Positions 43,423 through 52,435 of a stretch of DNA of 64,000 bases are shown piece after piece. Where the stretch lies: the NCBI RefSeq assembly GCF_007741495.1, contig NZ_CP036262.1, positions 4,588,001 to 4,652,000 on the forward strand, written 5' to 3'. The position numbers and the translations under genes were made by a program. Source of the DNA: Roseimaritima multifibrata. Its GTDB lineage: Bacteria > Planctomycetota > Planctomycetia > Pirellulales > Pirellulaceae. The stretch's first letter is position 1; each line of letters opens with the position of its first letter. The notes below the pieces were generated by a model. It ran no database searches. It saw nothing but the letters and a program-made list of their open reading frames with translations, and was not told the origin of the DNA.

Positions 43423-46400
43423 TTACCAACGAATCGTGACTCGAACCCGAACTTCCGGATCCGCCGGCAAGCGGACGCGAAGCTCTTGCTTCCCATCGAC
43501 GTCGAAAATCTGAGCTTTCGCCGGATCATCAATCGTCAACATAGGCCCTCCTTCGATTCGGTAACGGCCATCACCTAATGGCTGAATCGATCCAACGGCA
43601 AGCCGCAGCACTCGTGACGCGTCCGGATCGTCCGATCGAATGATCCAAGTTCTTTCGAACCCACGTTCGCCAGCCTTGCCACCGAGTGGAAGACAAATGT
43701 CTTCGACTTCATTGCTTCCAAACCGATAGCGAAAACTTGGTTGCCTGGATTCATCCAAACGGTACCCCAGGAATCGATATCCCAGATCTCGTCCTAAACC
43801 AACTGGCCAAGGGTCGGACACCTCCTGAAGATTTGCCAAGGGCAGCCCGGGATCGACCTTCAGCAACATGTCCCCAAGTGCCGATTGAGTCCCTTGCCCT
43901 CGAGCGATCCAATGTTTACTGGCATCGATAAAATCATTTTGCCAGATCTGAACCAACTGCATCGATTCGGCATCCCAGGCAAGATTGACCCCTTCGGGAT
44001 AGCCAACTCCGATACCACGAGGACTTAATTCGCTTAGGAAATTACGATAGATAACCGGAGTATCGTTCGGTTTCAGGACGATTGCAGTTGCCGATAGTCC
44101 CACAGGCGGTTTCGGATTGTCCGCGGACAGGTATTGCCACATCGCATCGATTTGGCTTGCTGGATTTCCCTCCAGGACATCGGTCAACGCCGATTTTCCA
44201 TCGACAAAACTGGCGGGCATTCTGGTCCCAGGTCGATAGGTTTGCGGAGACAGCATGTATCGATGAAACCAATCCTCACGCAACCGCTGAGGCATTTTCC
44301 GCATATCGATCGCCTGGACACTGTCCTGTCCTTTTCCGTCATAGGTATGGCACTTGATACACGCCAATCCCTGATCTCCCACCAATTTACGGCCATGAGA
44401 TTCCATCACCGTAGAAGCGAGGTCTACAGGAGGAATTTCGGCTTCGGTGCGTCGATCGCTGTCCGCCCAAATCGCAGGCAATGTGTGCAAGGACGAATCG
44501 CCAAAGCCGGGCATCCGAGTCTTCAGATAAGGACGTTCATTCGCACCTGCATTCAGGATGGAAGCGACATATTCCTCTTTCAGTTTATCGCCCACGCCGG
44601 AAAGACTTGGTGGCATCCGGCCTTCGTTCCCCATTTCTGGCGTGGTGGTTGTGAACCAAGGATCACGGATCGGTTCGGGTCCGCCGATCCCATCGCGTTC
44701 GTGGCAAGCGTAACAATTAAAGACCGTCAGCATCGATTGGCTCCGCTCCGCCGACGTCCGCTCTTGCTTCTCTGCCGTCAGTGCCAGCTTGATCGATTCT
44801 CGTTGCAACGAGGTCAATTCAAAATCAGGGGCTCCGGCCGGCGGTCGCTCGGCTAGACAACCAGAATCGGCTCGGCTGCCCAGTTCATGCAACGACCGAA
44901 GTCCTGCACGAACCGCGACATCGTTGGACGATCCAGTAGCCTTATGGCACGCAGCGCAACCGACCGACTGAAACAAACGAGCCCCGTCCTCCACCAATGC
45001 CGGATCGGCTTTGAAGTGGATAGGCACCAGCGGTTCCATGGCCTTCGCTGACGGGTCTCCGATCACCAATGAAGCCAGTTCGGCGCGTTTGAAATCAGGG
45101 CCATCCACAAGCACCTTCAACGCTTGCTGACCGCCTCCTTCGAAGTATTCGATTTTGAGCGGATAAACGCCTTGGGCGAGTTTTATCGTCGCCGATTTCT
45201 CGGTCGCTGGATGGATGCCGTCGTGGACCAACACAACCTTGCCATCAATCGTCAGGCGGCTTCCATCGTCACTTGCCAGATGAAAAGTATGGTCGCCAGA
45301 ACTTTGCACGGGCAGAAAGGTTTCGATAACCAATCCGAAACCATTCTTTCGTTTACTGACAGCAAGATCGAGTTCCTGCATTGCACCAGTAGACACTGGC
45401 TCAAGGGCGTCAAAGTCAGGAAGCCGAGTCCAATTGCCGTGGTACAGTTTGTACTGAAACCTTTCGCCTCCGGGGACCAGGACCACGTCTCTTAGCAAGT
45501 AGCAGGCCAGATCACGAGCTTCGACGGGTCCTGAAACCAACCGCGGCATACTGCCACCTGGGCGAACCGAATGGGGATCGGCAAGGAACGCGGTCAAAGA
45601 CTGCAAAGTGTATTTTTGGGCAAGGTCCCCGAGTGGAACCGAAGTCGCTAAATGCGTTGCCGAATCGTCCAAAGAGTCATGGCACGCGCGACAGCCAATC
45701 GTTTGATACAGCTGCTCCCCTCGGTTCGCCGCAGCGGTATCGCCTGGGCGATCAAGCACGCCCTGATCGACCGATAGAAAACTAGCGATCGCGCGGGCCT
45801 GCAAATGCCGATCTTCCTCAGACACTCCGGTCCAAGGATCCGGCATCGTCGTCCCAGGCTTGGTTTGGTGTGGCGATTCGATCATCGCCAGCAAAGCATC
45901 CGGACGAATCCGAGAAGCAGCACGTGACAAATCTGGTGCCTGCTTGGAAGGCAAATGCGTTTTCCCCTGATGGCAGGCAACACATCCCAGCGATGCGATA
46001 AGCACTTCACCGCCAGCGACCGAAGCTGCATCACCAGCTCCATAAAACCTTTCAAACCCCGGGACGTGCGGCCGACGCGCTTCCTTTTCGGCGTCTTTGG
46101 GTAGGATCCAAACATTGCGAAAGCGGACGGGGTTTCCATGATTTTGCAAGAAGATCGGGCCCGGTTCTTGCGACTCCTTCAGCGGGGCGGCGCGGGTCGC
46201 ATTGGGGACAGGAATGTCCGACTGAACCACAACTCCGTTTAAACGCGCCGTCATCCGCGCGTCTGCCGTTTTTTTGCCTGCATCGTCAAAACGAGCGGCT
46301 GTAAAATCGACATCGTAGGTTTGCCACTGCAGAGGCGGAAAACACAAATTAATGTCGGGGGCTCGGACGGTATAGATTCCCCCGGTCTCGTTGTCGGCTC

Positions 46401-47100
46401 CCGTCAAACCAAACGAATCCAGGATCTGCGTTTCATAACGCCCCTGATGATAGACGCCACTATTACCGCGCGCCTGCCCGCTGGACTCCGGCATCCAAGG
46501 AGTTCGAAATTCAACATGCAGCCGGTAATCGCGAAATTTCTGAACCGTGGTCGCTCCTTCCTGCAACAATCCCTCTTCGGTCCGTTTCGCATTTGGTTTC
46601 CAGTTTTTTTCAAGGCTCTCTTGGGAGCCGTCAAAAAGATGGATCGCCTTCTGAGGCGGGGTCGCGCCCATCGTGGGACTACTGCGAACGATCCTTTTCA
46701 AGCCTATCGATTCGACCAGATCCGCAACGGTATCGGCATCCCCTTCAAGTTTTTGTGCGGGTGTTCGATCCCAGCCCGCACCGGGCAAACCACCGGCAAA
46801 CAGCAGAATATCGAACTCACCTTCGCCCCGAGAGACGACCTGCATGGCTCGATCCTTGGCAACGTACTCGCCCTGCACAATAAAATCAGGATTCGCAGCC
46901 GCGGCGTTTGGATCCGCGTACGTTTCTGCCGCTTGCACGCCGCTGGAAAGCCGATAGTCCGACAGACAGCAGACCAGCATGATCGAGGACAAAAGGAGAA
47001 CGGTCTCCCTACTTCTTCCCCCAAAACGCTCGGGTGGGCGACCAGGGACAAAACTCCCTCGCCTTAGAAAAGCAGCGGACGAACAATGGCGAAGAGGCAT
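43423..47100 (-). CDS. Exported pentaheme protein: DUF1080 plus PA14-like domain plus cytochrome c domains
   Basis: The 1225-residue protein starts at ATG 47100, with AAAGGAA 8 bases upstream; ATG 47160 is less likely. A signal peptide occupies about 31-58. A DUF1080 (3-keto-disaccharide hydrolase-like, LamG fold) domain follows at about 150-335 (IHLFDGSQESLEKNW, YETQILDSFG, GGIYTVRAPD). Five heme c motifs follow: CVACH (about 373), CRACH (470), CAACH (715), CYACH (796), CIKCH (914). Between the second and third lies a PA14-like domain (about 545-675; LASDDGSRLTIDGKVVLVHDG). The C-terminal ~230 residues form a further beta domain. It probably binds sugar polymers and moves electrons in the periplasm; this is inferred. 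Confidence 0.88.
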   Translation of the reverse strand: MPLRHCSSAAFLRRGSFVPGRPPERFGGRSRETVLLLSSIMLVCCLSDYRLSSGVQAAETYADPNAAAANPDFIVQGEYVAKDRAMQVVSRGEGEFDILLFAGGLPGAGWDRTPAQKLEGDADTVADLVESIGLKRIVRSSPTMGATPPQKAIHLFDGSQESLEKNWKPNAKRTEEGLLQEGATTVQKFRDYRLHVEFRTPWMPESSGQARGNSGVYHQGRYETQILDSFGLTGADNETGGIYTVRAPDINLCFPPLQWQTYDVDFTAARFDDAGKKTADARMTARLNGVVVQSDIPVPNATRAAPLKESQEPGPIFLQNHGNPVRFRNVWILPKDAEKEARRPHVPGFERFYGAGDAASVAGGEVLIASLGCVACHQGKTHLPSKQAPDLSRAASRIRPDALLAMIESPHQTKPGTTMPDPWTGVSEEDRHLQARAIASFLSVDQGVLDRPGDTAAANRGEQLYQTIGCRACHDSLDDSATHLATSVPLGDLAQKYTLQSLTAFLADPHSVRPGGSMPRLVSGPVEARDLACYLLRDVVLVPGGERFQYKLYHGNWTRLPDFDALEPVSTGAMQELDLAVSKRKNGFGLVIETFLPVQSSGDHTFHLASDDGSRLTIDGKVVLVHDGIHPATEKSATIKLAQGVYPLKIEYFEGGGQQALKVLVDGPDFKRAELASLVIGDPSAKAMEPLVPIHFKADPALVEDGARLFQSVGCAACHKATGSSNDVAVRAGLRSLHELGSRADSGCLAERPPAGAPDFELTSLQRESIKLALTAEKQERTSAERSQSMLTVFNCYACHERDGIGGPEPIRDPWFTTTTPEMGNEGRMPPSLSGVGDKLKEEYVASILNAGANERPYLKTRMPGFGDSSLHTLPAIWADSDRRTEAEIPPVDLASTVMESHGRKLVGDQGLACIKCHTYDGKGQDSVQAIDMRKMPQRLREDWFHRYMLSPQTYRPGTRMPASFVDGKSALTDVLEGNPASQIDAMWQYLSADNPKPPVGLSATAIVLKPNDTPVIYRNFLSELSPRGIGVGYPEGVNLAWDAESMQLVQIWQNDFIDASKHWIARGQGTQSALGDMLLKVDPGLPLANLQEVSDPWPVGLGRDLGYRFLGYRLDESRQPSFRYRFGSNEVEDICLPLGGKAGERGFERTWIIRSDDPDASRVLRLAVGSIQPLGDGRYRIEGGPMLTIDDPAKAQIFDVDGKQELRVRLPADPEVRVRVTIRW

Positions 47101-47346
47101 CGATTCGGTTCCTTTCGATTCGCAGTGCCAATGTGAGTTGGTTCTTCGCTTGATCCTCACGAGGGTACCGCATGGTCGAAGCGAAGGTTGATTGTAGCAA
47201 TTTCAAAAACGTTCGTGGGAAGCTCCGATAGAAGTCTGTGGGAAGCCCTGGTAGAAGTCTGCGGTCCAAGGCTTGTCGACGGCCGTTCAAAGGTTGATAA
47301 TCGATCCCTTCCTCAGACGGTTTCTCTTCAGTGGCAAATCAGGTTC

Positions 47347-48249
47347 ATGGTTGCGGCGACCCCACTCGATACAACGACCGAAGTGGTAACGCCTGAAAAC
47401 ATTGCCTTTGAATATCAACTGGCAGGACCTTTCCGCAGGCTGCCCGCATACCTGCTAGACGTGATGGTTTATACCTGCGCGTTGCTGCTGCTGATCCTGA
47501 TCGCCATCCTTATCGGATTTGCGTCTTCATCGATGCTTGCCGTTTCGATTTGGGGATTCATTGCCTTGGTGATTTGGTTTGTTCTGGGTTGGTTTTACGG
47601 AGCGTTATGCGAAACGTTCTTCAATGGACGAACGATTGGCAAATGGGCATGCGGCCTCCGAGTCATCAGTATCGATGGACGCCCACTATCGGGGATGCAG
47701 GCAACCATTCGCAATTTACTAAGAGTCGCCGACATGGCGCCGTATGCGGCGCTTGGTCAGTGGGAATTCGAAATGGCTCCGATCATGAACATTCCCACTG
47801 CCTTGGTTGGCCTGATTGCGGTGATCGCGACCAAACGGATGCAACGTCTTGGGGATTTGGCAGCTGGAACGATGGTGGTTGTCGATGAAAAGAGCTGGCG
47901 GTTACCCGTCGCGAAGGTGGACGACGCTAGAGTCCCCGCGTTGGCTAGTTTCTTTCCTGGCGACTACCGAGTGACGCCCACCATGGCTCGCACCTTGGCA
48001 GCCTACGCGGAACGCCGATCGTACCTGACTCCATCACGACGCCGCGAAATTGCTCGGCACCTTACCGATCCATTGATTGATCGATTCGAATTCCGGCACG
48101 ACATCGACCCCGACCTTTTGCTGTACGCTCTTTATTTCAAAACATTTCTAGAAGCAGACCAAAACGAAGCGGTCGCTCTTGGAGCCCTGGCTGGGTTTAG
48201 TCCATTGCGAAAAGACCAACAGCCAACCGATAGTGGAGAGACCTCATGA
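47347..48249 (+). CDS. RDD-family membrane protein
   Basis: The 300-residue protein starts at ATG 47347 (MVAATPLDTTTEVVTPEN). The RDD domain is recognised by AGPFRRLPAYLLDVMVYTCA, the GRTIGKWACGLRVI segment with the SIDGRPLSGMQATIRNLLR region, and helices around 45-75, 85-110 and 165-185. A soluble C-terminal part (about 205-300) follows. It is the first gene of a six-gene operon with overlapping starts and stops, continuing to the MoxR gene. Its stop overlaps the next start (ATGA, 48246-48249). Its molecular role is unknown. Confidence 0.85.
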   Translation: MVAATPLDTTTEVVTPENIAFEYQLAGPFRRLPAYLLDVMVYTCALLLLILIAILIGFASSSMLAVSIWGFIALVIWFVLGWFYGALCETFFNGRTIGKWACGLRVISIDGRPLSGMQATIRNLLRVADMAPYAALGQWEFEMAPIMNIPTALVGLIAVIATKRMQRLGDLAAGTMVVVDEKSWRLPVAKVDDARVPALASFFPGDYRVTPTMARTLAAYAERRSYLTPSRRREIARHLTDPLIDRFEFRHDIDPDLLLYALYFKTFLEADQNEAVALGALAGFSPLRKDQQPTDSGETS

Positions 48250-49199
48250 ACGTTGCAGCATTGGTCGAAAAACGGCGCACCCAGTGGGCGGAACTGGAAC
48301 GGATGTGCGATGGGGTAGGGACCCCGCGTGACGTCGCACGCTTTGCCGCTTTGTATCGTGCAGCTTGCGCGGACCTTGCGCTCGCGACCGCTTACCAACT
48401 ACCACCGGGAACGGTCACCTACCTACACCGCTTGGTAGGACGTGCCCACAGCCGCTTGTATCGGAGTAAACGATTCGATCCCGCTTCCTGGGGTCGCGTC
48501 ATTTTCCACGATGCACCTCAACAGATCTTTTCCGACCCATGTGTCCGTATTGCAGCGATCCTATTTTTTGGTTTGTTCTCTCTTTCTGCATACATTGCTT
48601 ACAACGAAGAAATGTTCCCGAATTACGTCGGCAGCATTTTGGGTACGGCGCAGGTTGAGCAGATGGAAGACAGTTTCAGCAATGGATTAAGTGGCAATTT
48701 TTCTCAGTACATCGGGATGGCCGGATTTTACATTCAGCACAACACAGGGATTGGGCTGAGATGTTTTGCGTTTGGAATTTTGTTAATTCCGTGCCTGTAT
48801 GTCCTCTGCACAAACGCCGCGGTGCTGGGTGCAAGTTTCGGGTATATGGCGCGCGACGGTGTGCAAGGTGGCGATACGTTTTGTGAATTTGTCACGGCAC
48901 ATGGACCTTTTGAATTAACGGCGATCGCACTTTCCGCGGGGGCGGGTCTGCGGCTGGGAATAGGGCTGATTCGAACGGAAGGGCTAACTCGACTTGCTTC
49001 ACTAAAGGTTAACGCCCTGAAGTCGGTCCCGATCATGGTGGCCGCAGCGGTCCTGTTTGTGCTGGCAGCATTTACCGAAGGATTCATCTCTCCCAGCCCT
49101 CTCTATTATCCAATCAAAGCGGGTTGGGCGATTATGTCTTCGGGACTGATGATGTTCTACTTTGTTGTCCTTGGTTTCCCGCGAAAAGGACAACTCTGA
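48246..49199 (+). CDS. SpoIIM/DUF95-family membrane protein
   Basis: The 317-residue protein has a soluble N-terminus (RTQWAELERMCDG, ALYRAACADLALATAYQL) and then about five helices (CVRIAAILFFGLFSLSAYIAY, GLRCFAFGILLIPCLYVLCTN, HGPFELTAIALSAGAGLRLG, VPIMVAAAVLFVLAAFTEGFI). It belongs to the stage II sporulation protein M family, named after a peptidoglycan-remodelling protein of Bacillus sporulation. In non-sporulating bacteria it occurs in operons with RDD, DUF4129, MoxR and DUF58 genes, as here. The next gene starts 1 bp after its stop. Confidence 0.9.
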   Translation: MNVAALVEKRRTQWAELERMCDGVGTPRDVARFAALYRAACADLALATAYQLPPGTVTYLHRLVGRAHSRLYRSKRFDPASWGRVIFHDAPQQIFSDPCVRIAAILFFGLFSLSAYIAYNEEMFPNYVGSILGTAQVEQMEDSFSNGLSGNFSQYIGMAGFYIQHNTGIGLRCFAFGILLIPCLYVLCTNAAVLGASFGYMARDGVQGGDTFCEFVTAHGPFELTAIALSAGAGLRLGIGLIRTEGLTRLASLKVNALKSVPIMVAAAVLFVLAAFTEGFISPSPLYYPIKAGWAIMSSGLMMFYFVVLGFPRKGQL

Positions 49200-49200
49200 C

Positions 49201-50172
49201 ATGCAGTTGGATCGAACCCATGTCAAAGTACGCGCCCGTAGCCTTGCGGAGATCGGAGATCTTGCGCTCTGCTTGGTACGGCGATACCCCAAAGCCCTTC
49301 TAGTAGGCTTTACACTCGGAGCCTTGCCATGGGCGGTGATGAACCTGCTTTTGCTGGGCTGGATCCCAATCCAAGAAGCGCGAAGCGGGATTTTCGATGA
49401 ACAAACTTACTACGAGGGTCTTCGCTACGTCTGGTTAATGGTTTGCCTAGTATTCTTACAAGCACCGATCGCGGGCAATCTGACAACGTATTACATCGGA
49501 CAAGCCGTTTTCGAAGAACGTCCGACCTGGCGAGCCGTTCTAAAGGCGTGTTGGCAAGTCAAGGGAGCGACCATTCTCTCCCTGGGGATCATTCGTGGAC
49601 CGCTTCCTGCGATGCTGATATTGGCCACAAACTGGGGCGGAGAATTTGCACCGGGCCGGGAAGTCTTCTGGGTCCTGATGTTTGTTCTCTGGTCCATGGG
49701 AACCCGTGCACTGCGGCCATTTATACCGGAAATCCTACTGCTGGAACGCTGTCCCATCCGTGCACGTGACGAACGCTCCATCTCCGCAGGGCGACGAAGT
49801 TCCCTGCTTCATTCGCCACTCAGCGGGGATCTGATAGGCCGTTTCCTGATGATTGCAATGGTCTGTACCTGTTTAGCACTGACGGTCTTTTACAGTTTGA
49901 TTTCGATCCGCGGTTTCTTAACCAACCAATGGAACTGGAACCTGACGATTGGTTCGCTGGACATTCCTGATGTACAAATCATCTGGTTACCTTTGGCTTT
50001 GTGGATCGTCGCAGGCTTAAGTGTGTTTATTCGGTTTCTCTGTTACCTGGATGCTCGGATTCGTCTGGAAGGTTGGGAAGTGGAACTGGCGGTCCGTGCA
50101 GAAGCGTTACGGCAATTCGGAACCGATTCATCACCGATCCTTTCGCCCCCAAAAGCGGAGACGGTTGCATGA
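49201..50172 (+). CDS. Multi-pass membrane protein of the MoxR operon
   Basis: The 323-residue protein starts at ATG 49201 (MQLDRTHVKVRARSLAE). It has about six helices (ALLVGFTLGALPWAVMNLLLL, VWLMVCLVFLQAPIAGNL, FWVLMFVLWSMG, FLMIAMVCTCLALTVFYSLIS, IIWLPLALWIVAGLSVFIRF). I do not recognise a named family, though the position fits the extra membrane subunit often found between SpoIIM and DUF4129 genes in planctomycetes. Its stop overlaps the following start (ATGA, 50169-50172). Confidence 0.75.
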   Translation: MQLDRTHVKVRARSLAEIGDLALCLVRRYPKALLVGFTLGALPWAVMNLLLLGWIPIQEARSGIFDEQTYYEGLRYVWLMVCLVFLQAPIAGNLTTYYIGQAVFEERPTWRAVLKACWQVKGATILSLGIIRGPLPAMLILATNWGGEFAPGREVFWVLMFVLWSMGTRALRPFIPEILLLERCPIRARDERSISAGRRSSLLHSPLSGDLIGRFLMIAMVCTCLALTVFYSLISIRGFLTNQWNWNLTIGSLDIPDVQIIWLPLALWIVAGLSVFIRFLCYLDARIRLEGWEVELAVRAEALRQFGTDSSPILSPPKAETVA

Positions 50173-51119
50173 ATCGATTTTCGATCCAGCGAATCTTGCC
50201 ACACTGCATGTTTCACTTGCCCCATGATCTGACTGGCAGGTGGATAGCCTGTGTCCTGGTCGGTGTTTTTCTTTGGGCTTCTGCCTCTCCAGCCCAAGAT
50301 CATTCCGTTGGCAAGGTAGTGGTCCCCGATTGGATGGAAACAGGAACCTATGCGTGGATGATTCCGCAAGGCGATTCAGTTCCTTCCGATCAAGATGTCG
50401 AACAACGTCTGCAGCAAGCGATCGGCGATACGAATTGGTACGATTCGAATAACGATCGAGCGGTTCCCATCTCGGTCAAAGAGAGCACCGAAGATACCGA
50501 ACACCGGACAAGTCGCTGGCTACCACGACCTGAAAAAATACGAAGCAATCGTGCGTTGCCAAATGTCCCCACCGCTACAGGACCTAACATCAGCGGTGCG
50601 GGCAACATTGTCGGCTGGACGATCATGGGGTTGCTGGGGATCGTGCTGATTGGTTTGTTGATTTACGTTTTCAGCAAAGTCGAAACGGAATTAGAAATTT
50701 CTGGCAAAGGATCCGGCTCGAAACACGATCGACGATTCAAAGAAGAAACGCTGGCCGACCGTATTGAGCAACTACCTGCCGAAGTGCGACAGCAAGGAAG
50801 CGATCTTCGCGGTGAGGCCGAACGTCAGATGCACGCGGGGAATTTCCAACAAGCCATCATTTGCCTATTTGGCCACCAACTGCTGCAACTAGACCGCCAA
50901 CACCTTCTCCGCTTAACTCGCGGAAAAACAAACCACCAATACGTCAGCGAAACCTCTTCGCATCCGCAAGCGTGCGAAGTTCTACGTGAGACCGTTGCTA
51001 CGTTTGAAGCCTCGTATTTCGGACGCCACTCCATCTCGCTTCAGCGATTCCAGTTCCTTTGGGAACAAAACCTTCTGTTAGAGAAATGGTTAATGGAACG
51101 ACGGGAGAGGACTACCTAA
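50169..51119 (+). CDS. DUF4129-domain protein
   Basis: The 316-residue protein starts at ATG 50169 (MNRFSIQRILPH) inside the stop of the previous gene. An N-terminal hydrophobic stretch (WIACVLVGVFLWASASPAQ) looks like a signal peptide, and an internal helix (about 155-178, NIVGWTIMGLLGIVLIGLLIY) anchors the C-terminal part. The C-terminal DUF4129 domain shows ERQMHAGNFQQAIICLFGHQ, LLRLTRGKTNHQYV and VATFEASYFGRH. It is probably a membrane-bound subunit working with the DUF4350 and MoxR proteins. Confidence 0.85.
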   Translation: MNRFSIQRILPHCMFHLPHDLTGRWIACVLVGVFLWASASPAQDHSVGKVVVPDWMETGTYAWMIPQGDSVPSDQDVEQRLQQAIGDTNWYDSNNDRAVPISVKESTEDTEHRTSRWLPRPEKIRSNRALPNVPTATGPNISGAGNIVGWTIMGLLGIVLIGLLIYVFSKVETELEISGKGSGSKHDRRFKEETLADRIEQLPAEVRQQGSDLRGEAERQMHAGNFQQAIICLFGHQLLQLDRQHLLRLTRGKTNHQYVSETSSHPQACEVLRETVATFEASYFGRHSISLQRFQFLWEQNLLLEKWLMERRERTT

Positions 51120-51121
51120 TC

Positions 51122-52435
51122 ATGCAACGTCCCCCAATAAAACAATCTTCGCGTCGGCGAAGCCATTCGCTAAGGACCATGTTATTGCTTGGTTTTGGAA
51201 TGTTGTGCGCTGCCAGCGTTGGCTGTGGAGGAAGCAATGTCCTACCAGTCGAATACGGCCCTTCGCGTGGAAGTGCCGGCCTGAAAAGCGTCAATGGATT
51301 CGGCGGTTTACGAGAAACCTATGAATCGCTCGGATGGGAGACCCGAAGCATCAACCGCTTGGGCGACCGGATGATGCACCTTGATGCCATCGTCTGGACG
51401 CCGCTGGACAGTTCGACCATCCGTTGGGCAGAAACCAATTGGTACGAAAACTGGTTGGCAGAGGGTGAGAAGACTCTGATTTACATCGTTTTCGACGAAG
51501 GAAGTTCCGCGGACTATTGGCGATCAATGGTCCCCCTTGCGAATCCAGACCAACGATTCGAATATCGTCGCCGCGCTGCCCGCGCCCAGATCGCCCGTGA
51601 CAAGATCAGTTCCAAACCGGCTGAACTCGGCACCCAAGGCTGGTTTAGCCTGGAAACCCTTCCAGTCCCTCAGCCGATCAAGACAATCGAAAACGCAGAA
51701 GAGGCGGTTGTTTTCGAAGCGACTTCGGACGATGCGCAGCCGGAATTGCTCTACCGGGTCGTTCCCTTTAAGGAGTCCAACCCGAGCAACCGAGCCACCA
51801 TTAACTTACCGTTGACCACAGTCACTGCCGATTTTTCGGACGAGAAGTTTTCAACCGCCGAGGTTTCTCTGACCGAATACCTACAAACCGCAGACGGCCT
51901 TCCGCTGCTGACCGAGATTACCTCTCCCGAGTGGAATGGATCCAAGATCTTTGTCGTTTCCGGCGGCAGTTTGGTGACCAACTATGCGTTGACGACGCCG
52001 CAGGGGCGAATCACCGCAGCTTCGCTAATCCGGGAATCAGGGACACCGGGAAAATTAGGTTTTCTTGTTTCCGATGCGACCGGCATTCGAGTCAGCAATG
52101 CGTATGAAGCCGAAAACCGAAAAACGGGCATGGAGTTACTAACGGTTTGGCCATTAAGTCTGGTCAGTATTCATCTAGCCCTAATCGGATTGGTTGCCTG
52201 TTTAATCATGCTGCCAATTTTCGGGCGTCCCCGCAAAGGCAAACAGAAAAGCCAAAGCGATTTTTCCGATCACTTGAACGCTGTCGCTTCTCTGCTGGAG
52301 CGTACTGACAGCGACCTATACGCACGTCAAAAAATCAACGAATACATGCGTCGTGTCCGAGGCGAAACAAGCGGCCCTTGGGTGATCGACGACAAACCTC
52401 CACAACCGACCGAAAAAACAGGAGAGTCTCCGTGA
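51122..52435 (+). CDS. DUF4350-domain membrane-anchored protein
   Basis: The 437-residue protein starts at ATG 51122 (MQRPPIKQSSRRRSHSLRTM), 2 bp after the previous stop. An N-terminal hydrophobic segment with a lipobox-like end (CAASVGCGGSN) suggests a lipoprotein or signal anchor. The DUF4350 region (GGLRETYESLGWETRSINRL, DAIVWTPLDSSTIRW, GSLVTNYALTTPQGRIT) is followed by a C-terminal helix (about 353-377, LSLVSIHLALIGLVACLIML) and a cytoplasmic tail (DLYARQKINEYMRRVRG). The large domain should be extracytoplasmic. The next gene's GTG overlaps its stop. Confidence 0.85.
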   Translation: MQRPPIKQSSRRRSHSLRTMLLLGFGMLCAASVGCGGSNVLPVEYGPSRGSAGLKSVNGFGGLRETYESLGWETRSINRLGDRMMHLDAIVWTPLDSSTIRWAETNWYENWLAEGEKTLIYIVFDEGSSADYWRSMVPLANPDQRFEYRRRAARAQIARDKISSKPAELGTQGWFSLETLPVPQPIKTIENAEEAVVFEATSDDAQPELLYRVVPFKESNPSNRATINLPLTTVTADFSDEKFSTAEVSLTEYLQTADGLPLLTEITSPEWNGSKIFVVSGGSLVTNYALTTPQGRITAASLIRESGTPGKLGFLVSDATGIRVSNAYEAENRKTGMELLTVWPLSLVSIHLALIGLVACLIMLPIFGRPRKGKQKSQSDFSDHLNAVASLLERTDSDLYARQKINEYMRRVRGETSGPWVIDDKPPQPTEKTGESP

